Source: Blastococcus sp. URHD0036
GTDB lineage: Bacteria > Actinomycetota > Actinomycetes > Mycobacteriales > Geodermatophilaceae
Length of the DNA stretch: 64,000 nucleotides
NCBI RefSeq assembly: GCF_000701365.1
Contig: NZ_JNIK01000014.1
Span: forward strand, 310,001-374,000
Direction of reading: 5' to 3'
The position numbers and the translations under genes were made by a program. The notes under the pieces were generated by a model. It made no database searches and was not told where the DNA came from. It saw only the letters and a list, made by a program, of their open reading frames with translations. Below, piece by piece: positions 8,983 to 17,721 of this stretch. Each line of letters opens with the position of its first letter. The first letter of the stretch is position 1.

Positions 8983-10016
8983 AGCTCGGCTCCCGGGTCG
9001 CGGCGGGTCATGCTCGACTCCCGGACGACCAGCACGGGCTCGAAGACCGGCTGCTCGTGCACGTGCCCGGGGCGGCTCTCGTCCAGCAGCAGCTCGGCGG
9101 CCCGGCGGCCCAGGTCCTGGCGGGGCTTGCTGACCGACGTGAGCGGGACCGCCGCCGCGGCCGCGAAGTCGATGTCGTCGTAGCCGACGATCGCGAACTC
9201 GTCGGGCACGCGCACGCCGTGGCGGACCATCTCCTGCAGCACGCCGAGGGCCATGAGGTCGTTGGCGCACACCGCGGCGGTGGGGCGGCGCGCGGCCGGG
9301 ATGCCGATCACCCGCGACGCTGCCTCGCGACCGCCGGCGACGGAGAGCTCGGCGGGGGAGAGGACGGTCAGGTCGGCTCCCGCCATGCCCGCCCGCCGCG
9401 CCTCCTCGACGGCGGCGACCACGCCGGCGTGCCGCTCCTGCACCTGGGGCAGGCCGGAGGCGCCGCCGATGAAGGCGATCCGCCGGTGGCCGCGCTCGAG
9501 CAGGTGCTCGGCGGCGAGCCGCCCACCGAGGACGTCGTCCGTGCTGACGGCGCACTGGTCGGCGGTCGGCGCCCGGCGGTCGACGAGGACCACCGGCACG
9601 CCGCGGTCGCGGAGCGCGGCGATGTCGCCGCTCAGTTCGGCCGTCGGGGTGATCAGCACGCCCTGGACCCGCTGCTCGGCGAGCGTGGCGAGGTGCGCCT
9701 TCTCGCGGGCGGGACGGTCGTCGGTGTTGCAGAGGATCAGCGACAGGCCGGCGGCGTCGACGACCTCCTCGACCCCGCGGGCGACGTCGGTGAAGAACGG
9801 GTTGGAGATGTCGAGGACGACGAGGCCGACCGAGCGGCTGGAGCCGGCGCGCAGCTGGCGCGCGGACTCGTTGCGCACGAAGCCCAGCTCGGCGATGGCG
9901 TCGAGGACGCGGGTGCGGGTGCCCTCGCTGACCAGCTCCGGCCGGTTCAGGACGTTGCTCACCGTGCCCACGGACACGCCGGCCCGCCCGGCGACGTCCC
10001 GGATGCTGTTCGTCAC
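8979..10016 (-). CDS. LacI-family regulator, probable RhaR of L-rhamnose catabolism
   Basis: The 345-residue protein has a canonical LacI helix-turn-helix at residues 5-30 (IRDVAGRAGVSVGTVSNVLN), a hinge with RNESARQLRAGSS, and a periplasmic-binding-like effector domain. It is transcribed divergently from rhaI and overlaps lutA, so it leads the regulator-lutABC operon. A perfect TGAATCGATTCA and a weaker TGAATCGTCTCA lie in the divergent gap. Family knowledge says LacI repressors bind such centrally symmetric CG sites. Rhamnose or a phosphorylated intermediate as inducer is inference from context. The start is GTG at 10016. Confidence 0.9.
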   Translation of the reverse strand: MTNSIRDVAGRAGVSVGTVSNVLNRPELVSEGTRTRVLDAIAELGFVRNESARQLRAGSSRSVGLVVLDISNPFFTDVARGVEEVVDAAGLSLILCNTDDRPAREKAHLATLAEQRVQGVLITPTAELSGDIAALRDRGVPVVLVDRRAPTADQCAVSTDDVLGGRLAAEHLLERGHRRIAFIGGASGLPQVQERHAGVVAAVEEARRAGMAGADLTVLSPAELSVAGGREAASRVIGIPAARRPTAAVCANDLMALGVLQEMVRHGVRVPDEFAIVGYDDIDFAAAAAVPLTSVSKPRQDLGRRAAELLLDESRPGHVHEQPVFEPVLVVRESSMTRRDPGAEL

Positions 10017-10035
10017 GGGCGACCCCCGAGTGGCC

Positions 10036-10047
10036 TGAATCGTCTCA
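10036..10047. promoter_or_regulatory. Candidate LacI operator, weaker copy
   Basis: TGAATCGTCTCA matches 10 of 12 positions of the perfect palindrome at 10114. It lies 19 bases before the start codon of the LacI gene, where it would give autoregulation and control of lutABC. Confidence 0.5.
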
Positions 10048-10113
10048 AACCCGGCGGCGCACGGGCTTTGACACCGTAGCAGGGCCGTGCGTAGGCTGCG
10101 TCACACCGCGGTA

Positions 10114-10125
10114 TGAATCGATTCA
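10114..10125. promoter_or_regulatory. LacI-type operator TGAATCGATTCA
   Basis: This is a perfect 12-bp palindrome with the central CG typical of LacI-family sites, 29 bases before the rhaI GTG. An ATG at 10113 overlaps the palindrome, which argues against that ATG as the rhaI start. Confidence 0.75.
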
Positions 10126-10154
10126 GACACCGCCCGCACCCTCCGGAGCACCCC

Positions 10155-11324
10155 GTGGACGACCTCCGCACCGGCGCCCTCGCCGCCCTGGCCGAGCAGA
10201 CCATCGAGCTGCCCTCCTGGGCGTTCGGCAACTCCGGCACCCGCTTCAAGGTCTTCGGACAGCCCGGCGTCGCCCGCGACCCGTTCGAGAAGATCGAGGA
10301 CGCCGCCCAGGTGCACCGGTTCACCGGGGTCGCACCGCGGGTCTCCCTGCACGTCCCGTGGGACCTCGTCGACGACTTCGGGAAGCTCGCCGCGCACGCG
10401 GCCGACCTCGGCGTCGGGATCGGGGCGATCAACTCCAACCTGTTCCAGGACGACGACTACCGGCTGGGCTCGCTCACCCACCCCGACGAGGCCGTGCGGC
10501 GCAAGGCGATCGCCCACCACGCGCAGTGCGTCGACGTCATGCGCGCCACCGGCTCGACCGACCTGAAGCTGTGGCTGCCCGACGGCACCAACTACGCCGG
10601 CCAGGACGACCTGCGCGGCCGGCAGGACCGGCTCGCCGACTCCCTGCAGCAGATCTACGCGATGCTCGACCCGGAGCACCGGCTGCTCATCGAGTACAAG
10701 TTCTACGAGCCGTACTTCTACGCGATGGACATCCCCGACTGGGGCACCTCGCTCCTGCACTGCCTCGCCCTCGGCGAGCAGGCCACCGTCGTCCTCGACA
10801 CCGGCCACCACGCGCCCGGCACGAACATCGAGTTCATCGTCATGCAGCTGCTGCGCGTCGGCCGGCTGGGCGCCTTCGACTTCAACTCCCGCTACTACGG
10901 CGACGACGACCTCATCGTCGGCTCGGCCGACCCGTTCCAGCTGTTCCGGATCATGAACGAGATCGTCGAGGCCGACGCGCTGCGGCCCGCGTCGCGCGTC
11001 AACTTCATGCTCGACCAGTGCCACAACATCGAGCCGAAGATCCCCGGCCAACTCCGCTCGGTGATGAACGTCCAGGAGGCGACGGCGAAGGCGCTGCTCG
11101 TCGACCGCGAGGCGCTGCACGCCGCCCAGCGCTCCGGTGACGTGCTGGCCGCGCACGGCGCGCTGACCGACGCCTTCAGCACCGACGTCCGCCCGCTGCT
11201 CGCCGAGCTGCGCGAGTCGCAGGGCCTGGACGCCGACCCCTACGCCGCCTACGCCCGCTCCGGCCACCAGGAGCGCATCGCCCGCGAGCGCGTGGGCGGT
11301 ACCCAGGCCGGCTGGGGCGCCTAG
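10155..11324 (+). CDS. rhaI: L-rhamnose isomerase
   Basis: This 389-residue TIM-barrel enzyme converts L-rhamnose to L-rhamnulose, the first catabolic step. Segments such as WAFGNSGTRFKVF, LKLWLPDGTNY, EYKFYEP, LDTGHHAPGTNIEF and AFDFNSRYYGDDDL are typical of the actinobacterial/Pseudomonas-type RhaI, with Glu, His and Asp residues suited to metal binding. GTG at 10155 is chosen because a GGAG site lies about 7 bases upstream. The alternative ATG at 10113 overlaps the operator. It leads the rha operon rightwards and is probably repressed by the divergent LacI protein. Confidence 0.92.
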   Translation: MDDLRTGALAALAEQTIELPSWAFGNSGTRFKVFGQPGVARDPFEKIEDAAQVHRFTGVAPRVSLHVPWDLVDDFGKLAAHAADLGVGIGAINSNLFQDDDYRLGSLTHPDEAVRRKAIAHHAQCVDVMRATGSTDLKLWLPDGTNYAGQDDLRGRQDRLADSLQQIYAMLDPEHRLLIEYKFYEPYFYAMDIPDWGTSLLHCLALGEQATVVLDTGHHAPGTNIEFIVMQLLRVGRLGAFDFNSRYYGDDDLIVGSADPFQLFRIMNEIVEADALRPASRVNFMLDQCHNIEPKIPGQLRSVMNVQEATAKALLVDREALHAAQRSGDVLAAHGALTDAFSTDVRPLLAELRESQGLDADPYAAYARSGHQERIARERVGGTQAGWGA

Positions 11325-11336
11325 TTCTCCCTCGTG

Positions 11337-11381
11337 GTGCAGAACCGCCATTCCGCACCGTGCAGAACCGCCATTCCGCAC
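11337..11381 (+). repeat. Tandem pair of the GTGCAGAA...TTCCGCAC palindromic repeat
   Basis: Two identical 22-bp units (11337-11358 and 11360-11381) are separated by a single C, giving a 23-bp period. Each is an imperfect palindrome with a CCGCCA core. They fill the gap between rhaI and the aldolase/dehydrogenase gene, just upstream of its GGAAGGA ribosome site. The third full copy is in lutA at 8226. Confidence 0.8.
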
Positions 11382-11410
11382 ACAGGCCCCTCTGGAAGGA
11401 CCTCCTCCCC

Positions 11411-13447
11411 GTGACGAACCCCGTGGTCCGCGAGCTGCTCGGCCGGAGCAACCGGCTCGGCGCCGACCCGCGCAACACCAACTACGCCGGCGGCAACACC
11501 TCTGCCAAGGGCACCGACACCGACCCGGTGACCGGGCAGCCGGTCGACCTGATGTGGGTCAAGGGCTCCGGCGGCGACCTCGGCACGCTCACCGAGGCGG
11601 GGCTGGCCGTGCTGCGGCTGGACCGGCTGCGCAGCCTGGTCGACGTCTACCCCGGCGTCGACCGCGAGGACGAGATGGTCGCCGCCTTCGACTTCTGCCT
11701 GCACGGCCGCGGCGGTGCCGCCCCGTCCATCGACACCGCGATGCACGGGCTGGTGACGCAGCCGCACGTCGACCACCTGCACCCCGACTCGGGCATCGCC
11801 CTGGCCACCGCCGCGGACGGCGAGGCGCTGACCCGCGAGTGCTTCGGCGACCGCGTGGTCTGGGTGCCGTGGCGCCGTCCCGGCTTCCAGCTGGGCCTGG
11901 ACATCGCGGCCATCGCCGAGAAGAACCCGCAGTCGATCGGCTGCATCCTCGGCGGCCACGGGATCACCGCCTGGGGTGCCACCAGCGCGGAGTCCGAGGC
12001 CAACAGCCTGGAGATCATCCGGACGGCGGAGCGGTTCCTCGCCGAGCGCGGCAAGGCAGAGCCCTTCGGCGCCGTCGTCCCCGGCTTCGAGCCGCTGCCG
12101 GAGACCGAGCGCCGGCACCGGGCCGCGCTGCTCGCGCCGGTCGTCCGCGGCCTGGCCTCGACCGACCGCCCGCAGGTCGGCCACTTCACCGACTCCGACG
12201 TCGTCCTCGAGTTCCTCTCCCGCGAGGAGCTGGCCCGGCTGGCCGCGCTCGGCACCTCCTGCCCCGACCACTTCCTGCGCACCAAGGTGCGGCCGCTGGT
12301 CGTCGACCTGCCGGCGTCCGCGCCGGTGGAGGACGTCGTCGCCCGGCTGCGGACGCTGCACGAGGAGTACCGCGCCGAGTACGCCGCCTACTACGCGCGG
12401 CACGCCACCGCCGACAGCCCGGCGATGCGCGGCGCCGACCCGGCGATCGTGCTGGTGCCCGGCGTGGGCATGTTCAGCTTCGGCGCGAACAAGCAGACCG
12501 CCCGCGTGGCCGGCGAGTTCTACGTCAACGCCATCAACGTCATGCGCGGCGCCGAGTCGGTCTCCACCTACGCGCCGATCGACGAGAGCGAGAAGTTCCG
12601 CATCGAGTACTGGGCGCTGGAGGAGGCCAAGCTCGCGCGGATGCCGAAGCCGAAGCCCCTGGCCACCCGGGTCGCACTGGTGACCGGCGCCGCCAGCGGC
12701 ATCGGCAAGGCCATCGCCGAGCGGCTGGCCCGCGAGGGAGCCTGTGTCGTCGTCGCCGACCTGGACCTCGCCAAGGCCCGGGACGCCGCCGCCGGGATCG
12801 GCACCGCCGACGTCGCGATCGGCGTCGCCGCCGACGTCTCCGACGCCGAGGCCGTGGCCGCCGCCTTCCGCGAGGCCTGCCTGGCCTTCGGTGGCGTCGA
12901 CCTGGTGGTCAACAACGCGGGACTCTCGATCTCCAAGCCGCTGCTGGAGACGACGGAGCAGGACTGGGACCTGCAGCACGACGTCATGGCCAAGGGCAGC
13001 TTCCTCGTCTCCCGCGAGGCCGCGCGGATCATGATCGAGCAGGGGATGGGCGGCGACGTCGTCTACATCTCCAGCAAGAACTCCCTGTTCGCCGGGCCGA
13101 ACAACATCGCCTACGGCGCCACCAAGGCCGACCAGGCGCACCAGGTGCGGCTGCTGGCGGCCGAGCTCGGCCCGCACCAGATCCGGGTGAACGGGATCAA
13201 CCCCGACGGCGTGGTCCGCGGGTCGGGCATCTTCGCCGGTGGCTGGGGCGCCTCCCGCGCGGCGGTCTACGGCGTCAAGGAGGAGGAGCTGGGCGAGTTC
13301 TACGCCCAGCGCACCCTGCTCAAGCGCGAGGTGCTGCCCGAGCACGTCGCCGACGCGGTCTTCGCCCTCACCGGCGGGGAGCTGACCCGGACCACCGGCC
13401 TGCACGTGCCGGTCGACTCCGGCGTCGCCGCCGCGTTCCTCCGGTGA
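11411..13447 (+). CDS. Bifunctional rhamnulose-1-phosphate aldolase/lactaldehyde dehydrogenase
   Basis: The 678-residue fusion has a class II aldolase domain at residues 1-410 (metal-binding histidines in HVDHLHPDS and ILGGHGI). A classical SDR domain follows from about 417 (nucleotide loop VTGAASGIGKA, NNAG, then the S/YGATK region). It cleaves rhamnulose-1-phosphate to DHAP and L-lactaldehyde and should oxidise the aldehyde to L-lactate, which feeds LutABC. This corresponds to RhaE-RhaW type proteins. GTG at 11411 follows GGAAGGA. A GTG at 11360 would be in frame but lies inside a repeat. Confidence 0.92.
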   Translation: MTNPVVRELLGRSNRLGADPRNTNYAGGNTSAKGTDTDPVTGQPVDLMWVKGSGGDLGTLTEAGLAVLRLDRLRSLVDVYPGVDREDEMVAAFDFCLHGRGGAAPSIDTAMHGLVTQPHVDHLHPDSGIALATAADGEALTRECFGDRVVWVPWRRPGFQLGLDIAAIAEKNPQSIGCILGGHGITAWGATSAESEANSLEIIRTAERFLAERGKAEPFGAVVPGFEPLPETERRHRAALLAPVVRGLASTDRPQVGHFTDSDVVLEFLSREELARLAALGTSCPDHFLRTKVRPLVVDLPASAPVEDVVARLRTLHEEYRAEYAAYYARHATADSPAMRGADPAIVLVPGVGMFSFGANKQTARVAGEFYVNAINVMRGAESVSTYAPIDESEKFRIEYWALEEAKLARMPKPKPLATRVALVTGAASGIGKAIAERLAREGACVVVADLDLAKARDAAAGIGTADVAIGVAADVSDAEAVAAAFREACLAFGGVDLVVNNAGLSISKPLLETTEQDWDLQHDVMAKGSFLVSREAARIMIEQGMGGDVVYISSKNSLFAGPNNIAYGATKADQAHQVRLLAAELGPHQIRVNGINPDGVVRGSGIFAGGWGASRAAVYGVKEEELGEFYAQRTLLKREVLPEHVADAVFALTGGELTRTTGLHVPVDSGVAAAFLR

Positions 13448-13478
13448 TGGGAGCGTTTCGCGCGCGAGAGTCTCCTCG

Positions 13479-14963
13479 ATGACCGTGCGGGTCGCGGCCG
13501 TCGACCTCGGGGCCTCCAGCGGGCGGGTCGTGGTCGCCGAGGTCGGGGACGGCCGGCTCGAGCTCACCGAGGTGCACCGCTTCCCGAACCGGCCGGTGCG
13601 GGTCGGCGGGACGCTGCACTGGGACGTCCTGGGCCTGTACACCGGCGTGCTCGACGGGCTGCGGGCCGCCGGCCGGCTCGGCCCGCTCGACGGCATCGGC
13701 ATCGACAGCTGGGCGGTCGACTCCGGCCTGCTCGACGCCGACGGCGCGCTGCTCGGCAACCCGGTGCACTACCGCGACGACCGGCACGCCGGCGCGGTCG
13801 ACGACGTGCACGCCGTCGTCGGCCCCGAGGAGCTGTACCGGGTCAACGGGCTGCAGCACCTGCCCTTCACCACACTCTTCCAGCTCGCCGCGGCGCGGGG
13901 CACGGCGCAGCTGGCGGCGGCGCGGCAGCTGCTGCTGGTGCCCGACCTGCTCGCGTACTGGCTCACCGGTGCGGTGGGTGCGGAGGTCACCAACGCCTCG
14001 ACCACCGGCCTGCTCGACGCCGCCACCCGCGAATGGGCCACGGACGTCGTCGACCGGCTCGGTCTCGACCGCGGCCTGCTCCCGTCGCTGCGGCAGCCGG
14101 GGGAGCGGCTGGGGACCCTGACGCCCACCGTGCAGGGGGAGACGGGCCTGGGTCCCGTGCCGGTGATCGCCGTGGGGTCCCACGACACCGCGTCAGCGGT
14201 CGTCGGGGTGCCGGCGGCCTCCGAGCGGTTCGGCTACGTCTCGTGCGGCACGTGGTCGCTGGTCGGAGTGGAACTCGACGCCCCGGTGCTGAGCGAGGAG
14301 AGCCGGGTCGCCGGGTTCACCAACGAGCTCGGCGTCGACGGCACCGTCCGGTACCTGCACAACGTGATGGGCCTCTGGCTGCTGCAGGAGTCCCTGCGCA
14401 CATGGGCCGACGCCGGGCTGCCCGCCGACCTGACCGCACTGCTGGCGGCCGCCGCCCGCGTGCCGGCGCTCACGACCGTCGTCGACCCCGACGACCCCCG
14501 GTTCCTGCCGCCCGGCGACATGCCCGCCCGGATCGCGGAGCTCTGCCGGGAGGCCGGGCAGACGCCGCCGCAGAGCCAGGCCGAGACGGTGCGCTGCATC
14601 CTCGACAGCCTCGCGCTGGCCTACCGCCGGACCGTGCGCCGGGCGGCCGAGCTGTCCGGCCGGCCCGTGGACGTCGTCCACCTGGTCGGCGGCGGCGCGC
14701 GCAACACCCTGCTCTGCCGGCTGACCGCCGACGCCTGCGGGCTGCCGGTCCTGGCCGGCCCGGTCGAGGCCGCGGCGCTCGGGAACGCGCTGGTCCAGGC
14801 CCGTGCGCTGGGCGCGGTGGACGGTGGGCTGGCCGACGTGCGCGCGCTGGTCCGCGGCACCCAGGAGGTCGTCGAGTACCGGCCGGACCCGGGCGCCGGC
14901 CCGGCGTGGGACGCCGCCGAGCAGCGGCTGCACCCTTCCGCACGGGGACCCGTCCGCCGCTAG
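13479..14963 (+). CDS. rhaB: Rhamnulokinase (FGGY family)
   Basis: The 494-residue sugar kinase has the FGGY phosphate loop DLGASSGRV at residues 10-18, a central GSHDTASAVVG, the CGTWSLVG motif and the C-terminal VVHLVGGGARN signature. These are characteristic of rhamnulokinase. It phosphorylates L-rhamnulose with ATP between RhaI and the aldolase. It sits 31 bases after the aldolase/dehydrogenase gene, so the three genes form one operon. It is cytoplasmic. The ATG at 13479 gives the normal family N-terminus. Confidence 0.92.
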   Translation: MTVRVAAVDLGASSGRVVVAEVGDGRLELTEVHRFPNRPVRVGGTLHWDVLGLYTGVLDGLRAAGRLGPLDGIGIDSWAVDSGLLDADGALLGNPVHYRDDRHAGAVDDVHAVVGPEELYRVNGLQHLPFTTLFQLAAARGTAQLAAARQLLLVPDLLAYWLTGAVGAEVTNASTTGLLDAATREWATDVVDRLGLDRGLLPSLRQPGERLGTLTPTVQGETGLGPVPVIAVGSHDTASAVVGVPAASERFGYVSCGTWSLVGVELDAPVLSEESRVAGFTNELGVDGTVRYLHNVMGLWLLQESLRTWADAGLPADLTALLAAAARVPALTTVVDPDDPRFLPPGDMPARIAELCREAGQTPPQSQAETVRCILDSLALAYRRTVRRAAELSGRPVDVVHLVGGGARNTLLCRLTADACGLPVLAGPVEAAALGNALVQARALGAVDGGLADVRALVRGTQEVVEYRPDPGAGPAWDAAEQRLHPSARGPVRR

Positions 14964-15049
14964 GCTCCGGAGACCACCCGTTGTGACCCACGTCTCAGGG
15001 CGCCGCCGGCGGGGGTGGGCCGGGCGTGTCCATGATCGGGGAGTCCCGC

Positions 15050-15271
15050 ATGAGGATCCGTGTCGACGGCGAGATCTGCCAGGGCCACACGCTGTGCGCC
15101 ATGTCCGCGCCCGACCTCTTCGTCCTGAGCGACGAGGACGGTCACGCCCAGGCCATCCACGAGGAGGTCCCCGCGGGGCAGGAGGACCGGGCCCGGGAGG
15201 CCGTCCGCTCCTGCCCGGAGCAGGCGATCCTGGTCCTCAGCGACGAGCCGGCCGTCGGGGCCGTCCGGTGA
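15050..15271 (+). CDS. Small ferredoxin, P450 partner (three-cysteine 3Fe-4S type)
   Basis: This 73-residue protein has CQGHTLC near residues 9-15 and SCPEQAI near the C-terminus. That gives the three cysteines of actinobacterial 3Fe-4S ferredoxins, with the family APDLF segment. It probably passes electrons to the P450 that follows with a GTGA overlap. ATG at 15050 is preferred over GTG at 15026 because CGGGGAG lies just upstream and the family starts at MRIRVDG. No ferredoxin reductase is adjacent, so the reductase must come from elsewhere in the genome. Confidence 0.85.
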   Translation: MRIRVDGEICQGHTLCAMSAPDLFVLSDEDGHAQAIHEEVPAGQEDRAREAVRSCPEQAILVLSDEPAVGAVR

Positions 15272-16638
15272 GCGTCGACGAACGCACGACGCCGGGGACG
15301 GCGGCGGCGAGCAAGGCGGAGCGCCGGATCGAGCTGGACCGGTACAGCTCCGACCTCCGGCTCTCCTTCGTCGACTGGGCGCAGAAGCTGCACGCCGGGC
15401 CGCGGATCGCCTGGAACGACACCCACGGCGGCTACTGGTTCGTCAACGGCAACCAGGAGGTCTTCGACGTCGCCCGCCGGGCCGACGTCCTCTCCAACGA
15501 CGCGGTCCGCTATGGCGGCATCGGGATCCCGGCGATGGACCCGGCCGCGCGCGGCGGCGTCATCGGCGGGTTCCTGGAGATGGACCCCCCGCGGCAGCGC
15601 TACCACCGCAACGCGCTGAACGCCTACCTCTCCCCGGCCGCGGTCGCCCGGTGGCAGCCGGTCATGGACGAGATCACCCGGGCGGCGATCGACGACCACA
15701 TCGAGTCCGGCTCGATCGACTTCGTCGAGGACCTGGCGAACGTCGTCCCCGCGGTGCTGACCATGGGGTTGCTGGGGCTGCCGCTCGAGGACTGGGTCAT
15801 CTACAACGAGCCGTCGCACGCGGGGGTCTACACGCCCATCGACTCGCCGGACTGGCCCCGCGTGCAGCAGCTGGGCATCGAGATGGGGATGCGCACGCTC
15901 GAGCACATCCAGCGGGCCCGGACCCACCCCCGGCCCGGGCTGCTGCAGGCGGTGGTGGACGCCGACCTCGGCGACGGCGACCGGGCCGACGACCTGGAGG
16001 TCATCGGGGTGGTGGGTCTGCTGATCGGTGGCGGCTTCGACACCACCACCGCGCTCACCGCGCATGCCCTCGAGTGGCTGGGGGAGCACCCCGACCAGCG
16101 CGAGCGGCTGGTCCGCGAGTGGGAGACGCTGCGCGACAGCGCGACGGAGGAGTTCCTGCGCTTCTACACACCGGCGCAGGGTGACGGGCGCACGGTGACC
16201 CAGGACGTGGAGATCGACGGTGCCCACCTCTCCGCCGGCGACCGGCTGTGGATCTCCTGGGCGATGGCGAACCGGGACGAGACCGTGTTCGAGGACGCCA
16301 ACGAGATCCGGCTCGACCGCACCGGCAACCGGCACTCCAGCTTCGGCCTGGGCATCCACCGCTGCATCGGGTCGAACGTCGCGCGGGCGACCTTCAAGAC
16401 GATGCTGAAGGCGGTGCTGGACCGGATGCCGGACTTCGTGTGCGACCCGACCGGGACGGTGCACTACGAGACGACGCAGGTGATCAACGGCATGCGGTTC
16501 CTGCCGGCCACCTTCACCCCGGGGCAGCGCCAGGGCCCGGGGGTCGAGGAGACGATCGCCGGTCTCCAGCGGGTCATCGACTCCCAGGGCCTCGCCGAGC
16601 CGGTGACTGTCCGCACGGGACGGGGGACCCCGGGCTGA
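15268..16638 (+). CDS. Cytochrome P450
   Basis: The 456-residue protein carries the P450 hallmarks. These are the I-helix GGFDTTT at 255-261, the E-x-x-R pair at about 295-298, and the heme loop FGLGIHRCIG with ligand Cys366. It is soluble, like other bacterial class I P450s. It is coupled to the ferredoxin upstream by a GTGA overlap. The substrate is unknown. The gene follows the rhamnose operon by chance or as a separate unit; no regulator is adjacent. Its 3' end overlaps the convergent YczE-like gene by 65 bases. Confidence 0.92.
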   Translation: MSVDERTTPGTAAASKAERRIELDRYSSDLRLSFVDWAQKLHAGPRIAWNDTHGGYWFVNGNQEVFDVARRADVLSNDAVRYGGIGIPAMDPAARGGVIGGFLEMDPPRQRYHRNALNAYLSPAAVARWQPVMDEITRAAIDDHIESGSIDFVEDLANVVPAVLTMGLLGLPLEDWVIYNEPSHAGVYTPIDSPDWPRVQQLGIEMGMRTLEHIQRARTHPRPGLLQAVVDADLGDGDRADDLEVIGVVGLLIGGGFDTTTALTAHALEWLGEHPDQRERLVREWETLRDSATEEFLRFYTPAQGDGRTVTQDVEIDGAHLSAGDRLWISWAMANRDETVFEDANEIRLDRTGNRHSSFGLGIHRCIGSNVARATFKTMLKAVLDRMPDFVCDPTGTVHYETTQVINGMRFLPATFTPGQRQGPGVEETIAGLQRVIDSQGLAEPVTVRTGRGTPG

Positions 16639-17263
16639 GCTCTCCCCGCGCGCCGCGGCCGGCCGGGACGGGTTCCGGAACGGTCAGCCGCGGCAGCAGG
16701 GGGTGCACCAGCGGGCCGACCAGCAGCGCGTAGGCGACGGTGGCCGGACCGAGCGTCCCGCCCAGCGCCCAGCCGGTGGCCACGACGGCGACCTCGATCG
16801 AGGTCCGCACCCAGCGGACCGACCAGCCGGTGCGCCTGACGATGCCGGTCATCAGCCCGTCGCGGGGGCCGGGGCCCAGCCTCGCGCCGATGTACAGGGC
16901 GGTGCCGACGGCGTTCAGCGCGATGCCCGTGACGGCGAACGCGATCCGCCACCCCCAAGCCGCGGGCTCGGGGAGCACGGCGAGGCCGGCGTCGACCACG
17001 ACCCCGATGACCACGACGTTGCTCACCGTGCCGAGCCCGGGACGCTCCCGCAGCGGCACCCAGGCCAGGAGCACCAGCGCGCCGACGACGACGGTGACCG
17101 CGCCCAGCGAGAGCGGCACCCGCTCCGCGATCCCCTGGTGCAGGACGTCCCAGGGCATGTTGCCCAGGGAGGAGTGCAGCAGCAGGGCCATCGAGACGCC
17201 GTAGGCGACCAGGCCGACGTACAGGTTCACCAGCCGGCGGGGGAGGCGGGACGGGAGTCGCAC
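16574..17263 (-). CDS. YczE/YitT-like integral membrane protein
   Basis: The 229-residue protein has about five hydrophobic helices. It shows the family pattern GLVAYGVSMALLLHSSLGNMPWDVLHQG near the start and LYIGARLGPGPRDGLMTG in the middle. Family members are poorly characterised; some affect export or sporulation-related processes. The start is taken as GTG at 17263, just before the RLPRRLVNLYVG segment; upstream codons are not family-like. The last 22 codons overlap the P450 gene on the other strand and look unconstrained. Confidence 0.75.
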   Translation of the reverse strand: MRLPSRLPRRLVNLYVGLVAYGVSMALLLHSSLGNMPWDVLHQGIAERVPLSLGAVTVVVGALVLLAWVPLRERPGLGTVSNVVVIGVVVDAGLAVLPEPAAWGWRIAFAVTGIALNAVGTALYIGARLGPGPRDGLMTGIVRRTGWSVRWVRTSIEVAVVATGWALGGTLGPATVAYALLVGPLVHPLLPRLTVPEPVPAGRGARGELSPGSPVPCGQSPARRGPGSR

Positions 17264-17521
17264 GCGTCGAGCTTGCGCCGTCCCGCGGGGTCGCCGGGCA
17301 GGCCACCGGGCCGGAAGTGGCCTGGGCGGTGCCGGCCGGCCCGGTTCGGAACCGGCGTCTCGACATGGCGCACGAATTGTGCGATGGGTCTCAGGAATGG
17401 TTCCGCGTGCGTGAACTCCGTGGAAAGTCCCGGCACATTCCAGCGGTGGCTCAAGAAATGGCGGGCGGGAACCGATGGAATGGAGACGCCCCATTCCTCT
17501 GCAGAACAGGACGACGTATCC

Positions 17522-17656
17522 ATGAGCACCCTCGCCACGGTCGGCCGGCACGTCCGCCGTGCCGCCACCCGCCGCTCCCGCGACCGGGTCCTCGCCGCGT
17601 TGCACCCCGCGGTGCGCGACGAGGTCCTCACCCGGTGGGAGTCCGAGGCCCGCTGA
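17522..17656 (+). CDS. Small basic hypothetical protein, 44 residues
   Basis: A 44-codon frame starts at ATG 17522 and ends TGA at 17656. The predicted peptide is Arg-rich in the first half (HVRRAATRRSRDRV) and then amphipathic (LAALHPAVRDEVLTRWESEAR). GC is concentrated at third positions, which supports coding, and the lower-GC region just upstream looks like a promoter. No known family is recognised. It could be a small regulator or a spurious frame. Confidence 0.45.
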   Translation: MSTLATVGRHVRRAATRRSRDRVLAALHPAVRDEVLTRWESEAR

Positions 17657-17721
17657 TCCCTCGGGGCGCCGCCGCTCGATGAGCGACACTGTCCGCCGGC
17701 GTCGCAGGTGAGGAGAGCGCG

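Noticed and set aside
10113-10154. ATG at 10113 as the rhaI start
   Set aside because: It overlaps the TGAATCGATTCA operator and lacks a ribosome site, while GTG at 10155 has GGAG and matches the family N-terminus.
11337-11381. CRISPR array
   Set aside because: There are only two tandem units separated by a single base, with no spacers and no cas genes.
11360-11410. GTG at 11360 as the aldolase/dehydrogenase start
   Set aside because: It would make the protein begin inside the palindromic repeat. GTG at 11411 follows GGAAGGA.
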